Shown in pieces: positions 1 through 8,300 of a stretch of 18,362 nucleotides of DNA. Where the stretch lies: assembly GCA_900549995.1 (NCBI GenBank), contig URQQ01000083.1, positions 1 to 18,362 of the forward strand, in the 5' to 3' direction. Each line of letters starts with the position of its first letter. The first letter of the stretch is position 1. The notes below the pieces were generated by a model. That model was not told the DNA's origin. It did not search any database and was given only the letters and a program-made list of their open reading frames with translations. Source of the stretch: an uncultured Lachnospiraceae bacterium. GTDB taxonomy: Bacteria > Bacillota > Clostridia > Lachnospirales > Lachnospiraceae. Both the position numbers and the translations under genes were made by a program.

Positions 1-606
1 ATCCCATAATCTGCATGTATCCGGTGAAATTTCATCTGCAAGGATGATTTCTCCGTGATATCTTCCGAACTCAATCTTGAAGTCAATCAGTTCAATTCCT
101 GCATCTGCAAAGAATTTCTTCAGTACATCATTTACCTTGAATGTATACTCTGTAATTTTGTCAATTTCTTCTCTTGTTGCAGCTCCGATAGCGATTGCAA
201 AATAATCGTTGATCATCGGATCGCCAAGATCGTCATCTTTATAGCTGAATTCTAATGTCGGTGCTAATAACTTTCTGCCTTCCTCGATTCCCAGTTTCTT
301 AGAAAAACTTCCGGCAGCCACATTACGTACGATAACCTCAAGCGGAACGATCTCCACTTTTTTAACAGCAGTCTCACGGTCGCTGAGCTCTTCCACCAAG
401 TGAGTTGGTACGCCTTCTTTTTCCAGGACTTTAAAAATGTAGTTTGTCATACGGTTGTTAATCACACCTTTTCCGACAATTGTTCCCTTTTTCTCACCAT
501 TAAATGCAGTTGCATCATCTTTATAATCTACAATTACAACGTCCGGATCCTCTGTTTTGAACACTTTCTTTGCTTTGCCTTCATAAAGTTGTTCTAATTT
601 TTTCAT
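1..606 (-). CDS. purC: Phosphoribosylaminoimidazole-succinocarboxamide synthase (SAICAR synthetase), 5' part
   Basis: Cytosolic purine-biosynthesis enzyme that joins CAIR and aspartate, using ATP, to give SAICAR. I translated the 202 codons visible here from the ATG at 604-606; the frame stays open to base 1, so the C-terminal part of a protein usually near 235 residues lies outside the window. Family signs are the N-terminal YEGKAKKVF (residues 8-16), the DDATAFNGEKKG segment, VPLEVIVRNVAAGSF in the middle, and IDFKIEFGR towards the end. The nearest ribosome site (AAAGGA) is rather far from the ATG, but no other start fits the family. A promoter and palindrome lie just upstream. The next gene to the right points the same way but is separated by an inverted repeat and 231 bases, so purC probably has its own promoter. 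Confidence 0.97.
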   Translation of the reverse strand, partial: MKKLEQLYEGKAKKVFKTEDPDVVIVDYKDDATAFNGEKKGTIVGKGVINNRMTNYIFKVLEKEGVPTHLVEELSDRETAVKKVEIVPLEVIVRNVAAGSFSKKLGIEEGRKLLAPTLEFSYKDDDLGDPMINDYFAIAIGAATREEIDKITEYTFKVNDVLKKFFADAGIELIDFKIEFGRYHGEIILADEISPDTCRLWD

Positions 607-652
607 ACGTTTCACACCAATCCTTTTCTTCGAAATATATTATCAATACTCC

Positions 653-670
653 TGTCTGGACGTCCAAACA
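653..670. promoter_or_regulatory. Operator-like palindrome in the purC leader
   Basis: The 10-bp perfect palindrome TGGACGTCCA (657-666) extends to 18 bp with one mismatched pair (653-670). It begins at or just after the predicted purC transcript start. A second copy of ACGTCCA (714-720) lies over the -35 region, 54 bases from the first (660-666). The arrangement resembles a repressor site, but I do not recognise the motif as a PurR box or any named operator. Confidence 0.4.
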
Positions 671-683
671 GTACTACACAAAA

Positions 684-712
684 ATTATAATACATAGCAG
701 ATAGAAAAGCAA
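684..712 (-). promoter_or_regulatory. Predicted purC promoter
   Basis: On the minus strand TTGCTT (707-712) and a perfect TATAAT (684-689) are separated by 17 bases, a sigma-A type promoter with a weak -35. It predicts a transcript start near 677 and a leader of about 70 bases before purC. Seen by eye; no start site has been mapped. Confidence 0.6.
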
Positions 713-792
713 CACGTCCACTATGCCATAAATTTAAAAATTCATTCAATATTGTAATGTTTTTTTATTAATGTTGCTTATAAATGAACGCA

Positions 793-834
793 ATTGAGGA
801 CGCAGTACTTATAAAAAAGTGCTGTGTCCCCAAT
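793..834. repeat. GGGGAC-type inverted repeat after the ATPase gene
   Basis: Arms 793-810 and 817-834 pair over 18 positions with three mismatches, two of which are wobble pairs on the plus-strand RNA; the spacer is AT-rich. It starts 4 bases past the ATPase stop codon. No T-run follows on the minus strand, so it is a poor intrinsic terminator. A close relative lies at 17303-17337 behind carB, with the same GGGGAC start and GTCCCC end, suggesting a dispersed repeat family. Confidence 0.6.
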
Positions 835-837
835 CAT

Positions 838-1521
838 TTAAATCCGGAACTTCCCAAAAAATCCCTTCATTCTTTCGTTGTCAGATCCGAATACTTCCTC
901 CGGTGTCCCCTGCTCTACAATATATCCGTCGTCCATAAATATAATATGATCCGCCACATTCCTGGCAAATTCCATCTCATGCGTTACGATCACCATTGTC
1001 ATATGTTCTGCCGCCAGATCTCTGATTACTTTTAAGATTTCCCCCGTAAGTTCCGGATCCAGGGCAGATGTCGGCTCATCAAAAAACAGGATGTCAGGAT
1101 TCATCGCGAGCGCCCTTGCAATAGAAACCCTCTGCTGCTGCCCTCCGGAGAGCTGGAACGGATATGCATTTTCCTTATCTTGCAGTCCCATTTTCTCAAG
1201 CAGTGACCTCGCCTCTTCAAAGACACTTTTCTTGTCACGCTTCTGCACCCTGATCGGAGCGTCGGTAATATTCTTCATCACAGAATAGTGCGGAAAAAGA
1301 TTAAAGTTCTGGAACACAAGGCCAAAAGAACCCTGATAGATTATCTCTCCCTCATCGACAGTCTCAAGTCCCGTCGCACAGCGGAGAAGCGTTGACTTTC
1401 CCGAACCGGACGGTCCGATGATTCCAAGGACCTCTCCCTTATCCACCGTAAGAGAAATATCCTTCAGCACTGACAGCCCATCAAATCCTTTGCGGATATG
1501 TTTCATTTCTAATAAGCTCAT
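838..1521 (-). CDS. Polar amino-acid ABC transporter ATP-binding protein (GlnQ-like)
   Basis: Cytoplasmic ATPase that powers the amino-acid importer encoded by the two genes upstream in the operon. In the 227-residue product I see Walker A GPSGSGKST (36-44), Q-loop glutamine in VFQNF (Q71), signature LSGGQ (124-128), Walker B ILFFDEP with DE at 148-149, and H-loop H181. I chose the ATG at 1519-1521 because AGGAGG precedes it at good spacing; a longer frame to 1578 would add 19 residues with no family match. The permease stop codon overlaps this ribosome site, so the two are probably translationally coupled. Oddly, only about 27 residues separate Walker A from the Q-loop, some 15 fewer than I recall for E. 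coli GlnQ. The amino acid carried cannot be read from the sequence. Confidence 0.93.
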   Translation of the reverse strand: MSLLEMKHIRKGFDGLSVLKDISLTVDKGEVLGIIGPSGSGKSTLLRCATGLETVDEGEIIYQGSFGLVFQNFNLFPHYSVMKNITDAPIRVQKRDKKSVFEEARSLLEKMGLQDKENAYPFQLSGGQQQRVSIARALAMNPDILFFDEPTSALDPELTGEILKVIRDLAAEHMTMVIVTHEMEFARNVADHIIFMDDGYIVEQGTPEEVFGSDNERMKGFFGKFRI

Positions 1522-1534
1522 CTTAAGTTTCCTC

Positions 1535-2185
1535 CTACCTGTAATAATTGAGTTTCTTCTCAAGTTTATCCATAACAACTGCTACAATCAGATTGAATAT
1601 GTAATAGAATACCGCGGCGATGACAAACGGCATCATTGTCGCCTGCGAACTCGCGATCTGTTTCGCTATGGTGAACATCTCCGAGACGGCAAGAACAAAC
1701 GCAAGCGAAGTATCTTTTACAAGTGTGATTACTTCATTTGTCACCGACGGAAGAACCCGTTTAATCACCTGCGGCAGTATAATACAGAAAAACGTCTGTA
1801 CTTTATTATATCCAAGTACTTTCGCAGCTTCATACTGCCCCGCAGAGATAGATTCGATTCCTCCGCGGTAAATCTCTGCAAAATAAGCAGCATAGTTGAC
1901 AGCAAACCCGATCAGCACCGCAGTCATACTGTATTCCTTTGTAATCTGAATACCAAACAGAAAATATGGTCCAAAATATACTACCATCAGCTGCAGCATC
2001 AAAGGCGTCCCGCGCATTACCGAGATATACGCGCTGGTGATCCCCTTCACCACTGGATTTTTAGACATCCTGCCAAAGCACACAACCAGCCCGAGAGGCA
2101 GTGAAAATACCAGGGTCAGCACAAAGATCTGAACCGATACCCACATTCCGCTTAACAACTGTTGTAACATGACCGACAAACTCAT
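1535..2185 (-). CDS. Polar amino-acid ABC transporter permease
   Basis: Inner-membrane channel subunit of the importer, His/Glu/Gln/Arg family, 216 residues, the usual length. Hydrophobic segments lie near residues 12-36, 62-80, 84-104 and 185-207. The cytoplasmic EAA coupling loop reads EAAKVLGYNKVQTFFCIILP (about 139-158) and would dock on the ATPase made by the next gene. VMRGTPLMLQL (57-67) is a further family hallmark. The ATG at 2183-2185 has GGGGAGG at good spacing. It sits 61 bases behind the binding-protein gene, with a hairpin between them, and its stop lies 13 bases ahead of the ATPase start. As the only permease in the operon it probably works as a homodimer. Confidence 0.94.
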   Translation of the reverse strand: MSLSVMLQQLLSGMWVSVQIFVLTLVFSLPLGLVVCFGRMSKNPVVKGITSAYISVMRGTPLMLQLMVVYFGPYFLFGIQITKEYSMTAVLIGFAVNYAAYFAEIYRGGIESISAGQYEAAKVLGYNKVQTFFCIILPQVIKRVLPSVTNEVITLVKDTSLAFVLAVSEMFTIAKQIASSQATMMPFVIAAVFYYIFNLIVAVVMDKLEKKLNYYR

Positions 2186-2206
2186 AGATTTCCTCCCCGC
2201 AGAAAC

Positions 2207-2231
2207 GAGAGCGGCGGGTTACGTCGCTCTC
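2207..2231 (-). promoter_or_regulatory. Intercistronic hairpin between binding protein and permease
   Basis: Arms 2207-2216 and 2222-2231 pair in 9 of 10 positions around a 5-base loop, in the 61-base gap between the binding-protein stop and the permease start. No T-run follows on the minus strand. In operons of this layout such a stem often stabilises the upstream message or trims read-through, giving more binding protein than membrane subunits; that role is inferred. Confidence 0.5.
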
Positions 2232-2246
2232 ATCTGCTCTGTTCAT

Positions 2247-3101
2247 TTATTCTTTCTCATTTCCCAGGCAGAGCATGGATGGATCGATTCCATACTGTAC
2301 TGCCAGCTCTTCAAATTTACCATTCTCAACAAGTTTCATCAGTTCATCCTGAACCTTGTCTTTCAGTTCTGTATTGCCCTTCTTAAATGCAATCGCATAC
2401 TGCTCAGTCCAGAATGGCTCTTCCAGAATTTCATATTTGTCTGCGCCTCTCTCAGCAATCTGATACTGTGCAACTCCAATATCGATTGCAACGGCATCTG
2501 CAGCCCCGGACTCAAGATTCATAAATGCTGTGTTATAGTCAGGATTCTCTGTCAGATCTTTAAAACTTTCTTTCAGATCTTTACAGTCATCTCCGTTTAA
2601 CGCCTCCAAAGCAGAAGACGCTGCCTGCACAACGACATTTTTCCCTTTCAGATCAGAAAGCGTCTTGATTCCCGAATCTGATTTCACAAGAATCACCTGT
2701 GTATTGTCTACATACGGATCAGAGAATGTATAGGCATCCTTTCGGTCATCCGTAATTGAAAATCCGTTCCAGATACAGTCAATCGTCCCGGAATTCAGTT
2801 CCATATCTTTTGAGTCCCAGTTGATCGGCTTCTTCTCAAGTTTCCAGCCAAGCGCATCGCAGACCGCCTGTGCACAGTCAAGATCAAAACCTACATATTC
2901 ACCGTTGTCATCTTTATATCCATAAGGCGGATACTCCGCATCAAATCCAACCGTAAATGTGTCCTTTTTGGAAATATCTTCGGCCGCGGACTTGTCTTCT
3001 TTTTTCTCGCCGGATGTGTCCGACTCTTTCTTTCCGCATCCTGTGAACAGTACCGATACAGCCATCACACCAGCTAATATTAATGCTAATTTTTTCTTCA
3101 T
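2247..3101 (-). CDS. Polar amino-acid ABC transporter substrate-binding lipoprotein
   Basis: First gene of the importer operon. The 284-residue product has a lipoprotein signal: KKK, a hydrophobic stretch, then lipobox LFTGC with C22 as the lipidated cysteine, followed by a charged linker to about residue 47. The mature domain is the SBP family 3 fold: FTVGFDAEYPPYGYKDDNG (49-67), EYVGFDLD, the hinge-proximal TIDCIWNGFSITDDR and FSDPYVDN, and a second lobe containing ADAVAIDIGVA. The ATG at 3099-3101 has GGGAGG upstream. The protein would be anchored on the outer face of the membrane and pass its amino acid to the permease. Family members bind glutamine, arginine, cystine and others, and I cannot choose among them. 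Confidence 0.95.
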   Translation of the reverse strand: MKKKLALILAGVMAVSVLFTGCGKKESDTSGEKKEDKSAAEDISKKDTFTVGFDAEYPPYGYKDDNGEYVGFDLDCAQAVCDALGWKLEKKPINWDSKDMELNSGTIDCIWNGFSITDDRKDAYTFSDPYVDNTQVILVKSDSGIKTLSDLKGKNVVVQAASSALEALNGDDCKDLKESFKDLTENPDYNTAFMNLESGAADAVAIDIGVAQYQIAERGADKYEILEEPFWTEQYAIAFKKGNTELKDKVQDELMKLVENGKFEELAVQYGIDPSMLCLGNEKE

Positions 3102-3172
3102 AATTTAACCTCCCTGCGCGGCACTTTTCTATGTTATCAATGGATTACTCTACCACGCTAAACTGCTCTGTT

Positions 3173-3201
3173 ATCGTACCATAATTTTTCACTTCTGTCA
3201 A
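3173..3201 (-). promoter_or_regulatory. Predicted promoter of the amino-acid importer operon
   Basis: On the minus strand a perfect TTGACA (3196-3201) is followed after exactly 17 bases by TACGAT (3173-3178), a near-consensus sigma-A promoter. It predicts a start near 3166 and a leader of about 65 bases before the lipoprotein gene. It begins right after the terminator of the upstream three-gene operon, so the importer is an independent unit. Confidence 0.8.
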
Positions 3202-3211
3202 TTACTGAAGC

Positions 3212-3268
3212 AATAAAACAGAGGAAAAGCCAAAGCCCTAAAGACTCTGTCTTTTCCTCTGTTTTATT
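3212..3268 (-). terminator. Intrinsic terminator of the three-gene operon
   Basis: A perfect 18-bp inverted repeat (3212-3229 with 3251-3268) encloses a 21-base loop. On the minus strand the descending arm ends in TTTTATT. The stop codon of the TPR gene (3267-3269) overlaps the ascending arm, so ribosomes finishing that gene would reach into the stem. It sits just ahead of the importer promoter and insulates the two operons. Confidence 0.85.
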
Positions 3269-4034
3269 ATCTCCGAAAGCTTCGGTACGCCGCTTTCCAT
3301 TCTTCCATCATTTCTTCTGTATATTCACCCTTTACATCTTCCCGGGCTTTCTGCATCTCCTTTTTAAGCGCCGCGTTCATCGCCGTGTAGATGTTGCTTT
3401 TCTCGACCATTTTCCGGTACTCCTCTTCCGGCATAAACCGGAGACATGCATACAGATATGCCTTCAGCATCGACTCTTCTTCACAGATCAGAAACGCAGC
3501 CTCATACATATCTGCTGCCTCCTTATAAAGAAACATTCTTCCATAGCAGGCACCGAGGCACCCGTAGACTCTTCCGTAGAATTTACCATCCACCGTCTCG
3601 TCTTTTTCCCCATGAAGTATCTCCTGGTACACAAGGATCGCGGCTTCCGTCTCGCCGCTCTGCAACAGGTTGTCTGCCTTGAATTTCTTCCGTTCAATAT
3701 CTTTCTGATTCTTCAGACGTTCCAGCACATTCTGGATTCTCGATATCTCTCCGGCTGTATAAATCGAAGAAGCTGTCAGAATTGAGAGTACAAACTTTTC
3801 AACCGACCCATAGTGCTGCAGGGATTCCCTGAGTTCCTCTGCCAGGTCATCGAGTTCCAGTTCCTCGGAAATCCAGTCACAGAGCTGATTGTTCATGATC
3901 GTGTAATCTACAAGATACAGATTATTGCACAGATAATAGCACAGCTCTTCTATCGTAAATATTTTGCGCCGTATTCTTGTAATCTCATATGGTTGTTTTG
4001 CCTTCTTTCTATGACAAAGAATTAAACTGCCCAT
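3267..4034 (-). CDS. Small TPR-containing protein, third gene of the DUF5717/DUF5716-like operon
   Basis: Cytosolic 255-residue protein without signal peptide or membrane segment. Residues about 25-110 are a helical domain (IFTIEELCYYLCNNLYLVD opens it). Residues about 116-145 and 152-186 read as two TPR-like helix pairs, with ADNLLQSGETEAAILVYQEIL and YGCLGACYGRMFLYKEAADMY as the clearest stretches. The C-terminus is a charged helix. The ATG at 4032-4034 has AGGAGG 5 bases upstream and overlaps the end of the preceding gene by 26 bases, which argues for coupled translation and a shared function. A partner or scaffold role for the two larger proteins is inferred. I do not recognise a named function, and the TPR call rests on reading alone. 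Confidence 0.85.
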   Translation of the reverse strand: MGSLILCHRKKAKQPYEITRIRRKIFTIEELCYYLCNNLYLVDYTIMNNQLCDWISEELELDDLAEELRESLQHYGSVEKFVLSILTASSIYTAGEISRIQNVLERLKNQKDIERKKFKADNLLQSGETEAAILVYQEILHGEKDETVDGKFYGRVYGCLGACYGRMFLYKEAADMYEAAFLICEEESMLKAYLYACLRFMPEEEYRKMVEKSNIYTAMNAALKKEMQKAREDVKGEYTEEMMEEWKAAYRSFRR

Positions 4035-5322
4035 GACTGCCTCCTAAATGTATCGTTTTCTCTACCTGAAAGTCTGTCTCCGGGAAAAACTCTCCAAAGC
4101 CAATGTCCTTAAATATAATCTGGCAGGTCTTCTCGTTCTGGAACAATACCTGAATCTGAATCCGCACGGAATAATTTTTCCGCTTCGGTATCCCATCCAT
4201 CTCTACCGTCACTACTTCCAGATCACCCGATGCCAGAGATTCTATATGAATCTCTATATCATCTGTATCCTCCAGAAGCACTTCCAGCTGGTTATCGGCC
4301 TCATACCACCGGGAGCCCCAGGATACAATCGGATACCACTGCTCCTTCCCGTCAACCCGCATACGAAGCGAAATCTGTTCCGTCATCTTCGTCTCATCGA
4401 GGTAAACCGGCCCTTCGATCAGACCGAGATATTTCTGGTATGAAGTATAACACGCTCCCTTACTGTACAGATTATTGCCAAGAAACGCCCTCCGTCCGTT
4501 GCACAGTACTTTCAAAGACGTCGGATACCAGTTGTTTTCGAATCCTTCCCCGGTAAGAAACACAGAGGAAACAAGTTTTTTCTCAAATACACCTTCGATG
4601 AACATTTTAAATCTGGCATCCGCCTCTTTTGCTTTGTCGACATTCAGTACCGGATACACTGCTGCCAGCTCATTCATCTGGGCGCTTGCGACTTCATCCA
4701 CCGTCACAAAGGTATTGATACCCACGCTTTGTCTTGTCTTCAGCTTCCGCAGCATATAGGCTTTCATTTCATCGCGGTCACAGTAGAACAGCGCCGACTC
4801 AAACTGCCAGAGCTCTTTCGGCTGGTAAAACATATAATGGCAGAAACTTTCCTTATAATCCTGCACATAGATCGCTTCCCTTGGAATTCCCATGCGCTGT
4901 CCGATTCCCTTGAGCATTTTGTCAATGTCAACGCTCATCTCCGGAACGGTAAACGTGATGAAGTCGATCCGGCGGAACTGCTGGAGTGAAAGCTCTATGA
5001 ACTTGGCCAAAAGCCAGACTCCCTCATAAGTTTTACCCCGAAGTATCACCTTTTCCTGATCCATCGCAAGGTTCAGAAGATCCGATATCACATTGCCCTC
5101 CCGGACCGCAGCCAGACGTTTGGCATCCTTCCCATAGATCCAGGAATCACCTTTACTTGTGATTGCCAGCGGAATCTGATAATTGTCCACGGCCACTTCC
5201 ATTGTCTGTGGCTCATGCTGTTCTTCACTATAATAACTGATCTGACAGTTCTTTTCATTTAAGTCATAACCAATGATGCTTCCATGTATCATGGCCTCAT
5301 TCTCCGCCTTTCCATACAGCAA
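4009..5322 (-). CDS. DUF5716-like protein with degenerate actin/Hsp70-type ATPase landmarks
   Basis: 437-residue soluble protein, second gene of the operon. From memory its family corresponds to DUF5716; I could not search. Read along the chain it follows the actin/Hsp70 order: an N-terminal strand IIGYDLNEKNCQISYY (16-31) like a phosphate-1 motif, ITSKGDSWIYGKDAKR (54-69) like the Hsp70 'opening' strand, FTVPEMSVDIDKMLKGIG with a following IYVQDYKESFCHYMF (124-165), SALFYCDRDEMKAYML (176-191) where phosphate-2 would be, and VFLTGEGF...GNNLYSKGACY (254-292) like the adenosine motif. The usual phosphate-2 glycines are absent, so activity is doubtful. The C-terminal third looks beta-rich. The start is TTG at 5320-5322 with GGGGAGG 8 bases upstream; the ATG at 5292 is the alternative. 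The gap to the first gene is 24 bases. Confidence 0.8.
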   Translation of the reverse strand: MLYGKAENEAMIHGSIIGYDLNEKNCQISYYSEEQHEPQTMEVAVDNYQIPLAITSKGDSWIYGKDAKRLAAVREGNVISDLLNLAMDQEKVILRGKTYEGVWLLAKFIELSLQQFRRIDFITFTVPEMSVDIDKMLKGIGQRMGIPREAIYVQDYKESFCHYMFYQPKELWQFESALFYCDRDEMKAYMLRKLKTRQSVGINTFVTVDEVASAQMNELAAVYPVLNVDKAKEADARFKMFIEGVFEKKLVSSVFLTGEGFENNWYPTSLKVLCNGRRAFLGNNLYSKGACYTSYQKYLGLIEGPVYLDETKMTEQISLRMRVDGKEQWYPIVSWGSRWYEADNQLEVLLEDTDDIEIHIESLASGDLEVVTVEMDGIPKRKNYSVRIQIQVLFQNEKTCQIIFKDIGFGEFFPETDFQVEKTIHLGGSHGQFNSLS

Positions 5323-5346
5323 AAAGGGATCCTCCCCTGTAAGCCG

Positions 5347-8300
5347 TTAATAAGTAATAAATATATTCTGTGCAAGCAAGTCCTCACACTGGTACTCTTC
5401 CATGGCTTCCAAAAGTTCATGCTTCTTAAGTCCTGCCATACTGTTTAATTTCCCATACTTTCCTACCGGAGGAATCTCGCGTGTCTGCCGGCACTGCTGC
5501 CGCTCAGATGTCTTTGCTTTTTCTTTTCTTGTCTCTTTAAAATAATAACTCAGATATTCGTCGTCAAACAGCACAAACTGCTTCACATAGATATTCTCAT
5601 ACATCGGAGCCATCGTCTCCACACAATATTCCGATTCTTCATCGCCAGTGTGTCCGACTTTATAAGCAATTTTCACCTTGGAATCTCTCGCATGCGCCTG
5701 ATAGGATACCATGGTCTTATCATACAGCTGTGTCTCCCTGAGCCATTCCTCCGGGTAAGAAAGATAGAATGGGAAAATCAGCTGTTTCTCGCACAGTTCC
5801 TGGAGAAATGACCGCAGCATCGGTACCAGTCCGGCTTCATAATTCTGATCAGCGTAATACTTTAACGTGGCAACTTTACAAATATCTGCCATATATTCAT
5901 CCTGCCCGTATTCGCGCTCCACAACTTTGAAAATCGTGCCGTCCACCATCCGGTTCCACACCACATATTCTCTGGAGATATATGCCATATATGCCTGTTT
6001 CAGCCGGAAATACGCCCCGCCTTCATAGTAATCCACAAAGACCTCAATCTCTTGGAATACATCTTCCGAGAACAGCATCTGCGTGATAATTCTCTCTGCC
6101 AGTTTGTGTGTATTCACACCGTACTCTTTCGCCACACGCCATAACTTCTTCATGTCCTTTGTAGCACCGCAGTAATAATTGGCGAGGTATGTCAATGTCA
6201 CTTTATCGTACTGGTCCTTTTTAAACAGTTCATAACAGAGATAGCTTAAGAAATCATCTTCCTCGTAATTTTCTTCTCTGATTTTTTTGCTGCACATGCG
6301 GAACACTTCTGCCTCATCGAATTCCTCCAGCCCATGAATATGGAGATTTTCAAATGTCAGCTCCGTCTTTGGATTCTCATGTCCTACATTCCCAAGTTCT
6401 GCCGAATATTTCTTATACATTTCGATAAAGCGGAGCTCATAGAACATGCGGACAGTATCATAGGTGACTGAGTCTATATAATGCTTGCCATCCTTTCCTT
6501 CCCACACGATTCTGGATTCCTTGCTGTAAAGAAATACCTGTACGCCGCCTTCCGTATATGGAACAGTCTGCCGGATCGTCCCATCCTGCTCAATGACTAA
6601 AATCTGCTTCATCATCTTGGATTTCGTCGTCACCTTGTAGGCATGGCAGATATCATAGAGTGCTCTGAGCCTTTCCGGTGTCATATCTTCTTCCCTGCAG
6701 AATCTCTTATAGATAACCCGCAGCTGTTCATTGATATGACGCTTTTCGAGCTGATCCCATGCAAACCGTTCGATCTGTTCGCGGTATGCGTCCGAAAGTT
6801 CACTCGACTCGTCCTCATAAGTGATCACGTTTGCATACAAAAGAGCCGCCTTTTTATATTCCAGTGAGTTTCCATGCATGAAATATAGATAGATGGATCT
6901 CGGCAGTGCCCCGCTTACACGGTCTTCATCGATCGATGCCATATAATATTCAAACAGCTGGGCAATTTTCAGTTCAGCCTCCAGCGCTCTCTGATACCAT
7001 TTAAAATACCGGTTTGACACTTTATTTCCTTTGATCAGAAGCGTGCAGACCGCTGTCAGTACCATAGAATCCGGATACATCACATAGATCTGCTCCAGAA
7101 TTTTAAACAGATGCTTGTGAAAAAGTTTCTGCTGGCTTGCCAGGTTCGCCACATACAATGCCAGCTCCTTTGTCAGCAATTTATATTTCACCGCAAAATT
7201 CAATACCTGTATCTCAAAAGCCCCAAGTTTTTTCAGCCTCGAGTTCTTTTCCTTATAACACTGATACGCCAGCAGATAGACAATAATCTGATTCGAACCT
7301 CCAAAAAACTGGCGTTCCAGCACACGGAGCTGTTCCGACGGATTGCGGAATTTGGGATCAATCTGCGTCAGCATACATAGAATCTGCCATGACTGAGTAT
7401 TCTTAAGATAAAGCTTATTCAATTCTTCCACGACACGGTTCACATGGCTTCCGCTTTTTTTCAGAAGCGCCGTGAGGAACAGATAATAAGACCCCACCTC
7501 CGGGCAGTCTTCCAGTTCACCGCGCTTATAATTGTAACTCTCAAGCACTCCTCTGGCCTCTTCATCATTTCCCGCAAGCAGATGGACATGTGCCTGCAGA
7601 AGTTCAAACCACCGCTCATCAGGCTTCTTCGCCTTCATCTGCTTTATCTTGGCCAGAGCTTCCGTTACCCAGGTGCTCAGCTCATTTCTTCCGCCGACAT
7701 AACCCAAATAACCCTTCAGCGCCTGCGCCATAAGAAAATCACAGTCTCTTCGTTCCTCGTCACGCGCGCCATTCTGGTCAACCTCAATCTCACACCGCAC
7801 GGTTTCATATGGCGTATGAACAAGGATCTCACCGTAGTTGTGCCCTGCATGCAGTTTTTTCTGTTCAATAATATATTCAAGTTCAAAAGAGTTCCCCACA
7901 AAATCATCTGTCGTTGTCACACGCTTCGTAATTCTCAGAAAATCCCCTCTCGCCTCAAACTGCATGGGCATATATCCCCAGGTATTCTTCGTGACAGTTA
8001 AGCTGTATTTTGTGTCCTCCAAAAGATCCGCATAAAGTTTTTCTTCTGCCGAAAGGCATAAGAAGATTCTTTCCTTCTGCTTGATTCCTACGAGGAATTC
8101 TTCCAATGCCTCATCGTCCAGAGACCATTTCCTCATATTATCGTATAAATAGAGAATCCGTTTATCTTCATATTTCAGAATCTCATAAAAATCTCTCGAC
8201 TTGAACAGCTTCTGCGCCTCCGTAAAATCACGGAATGCCAGTTTCTTAAAATCTCTTGTGCTCTGCACCTTTCCATAAGAGGTCATAAGAAACGGTTTCT

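Noticed and set aside
607..837. Purine riboswitch ahead of purC
   Set aside because: The leader is only about 70 bases and I do not see the conserved loop-loop elements; only a palindrome and promoter are supported.
784..1035. Plus-strand frame starting in the inverted repeat near purC
   Set aside because: It overlaps the conserved 3' end of the ATPase gene and has no ribosome site.
1418..2104. Plus-strand open frame of 228 codons
   Set aside because: It lies opposite the amino-acid ATPase and permease genes, whose motifs are unmistakable; its translation is low-complexity and matches nothing.
7444..8001. Plus-strand open frame of 185 codons
   Set aside because: Lies wholly inside the large DUF5717-like gene on the other strand and has no recognisable domain.
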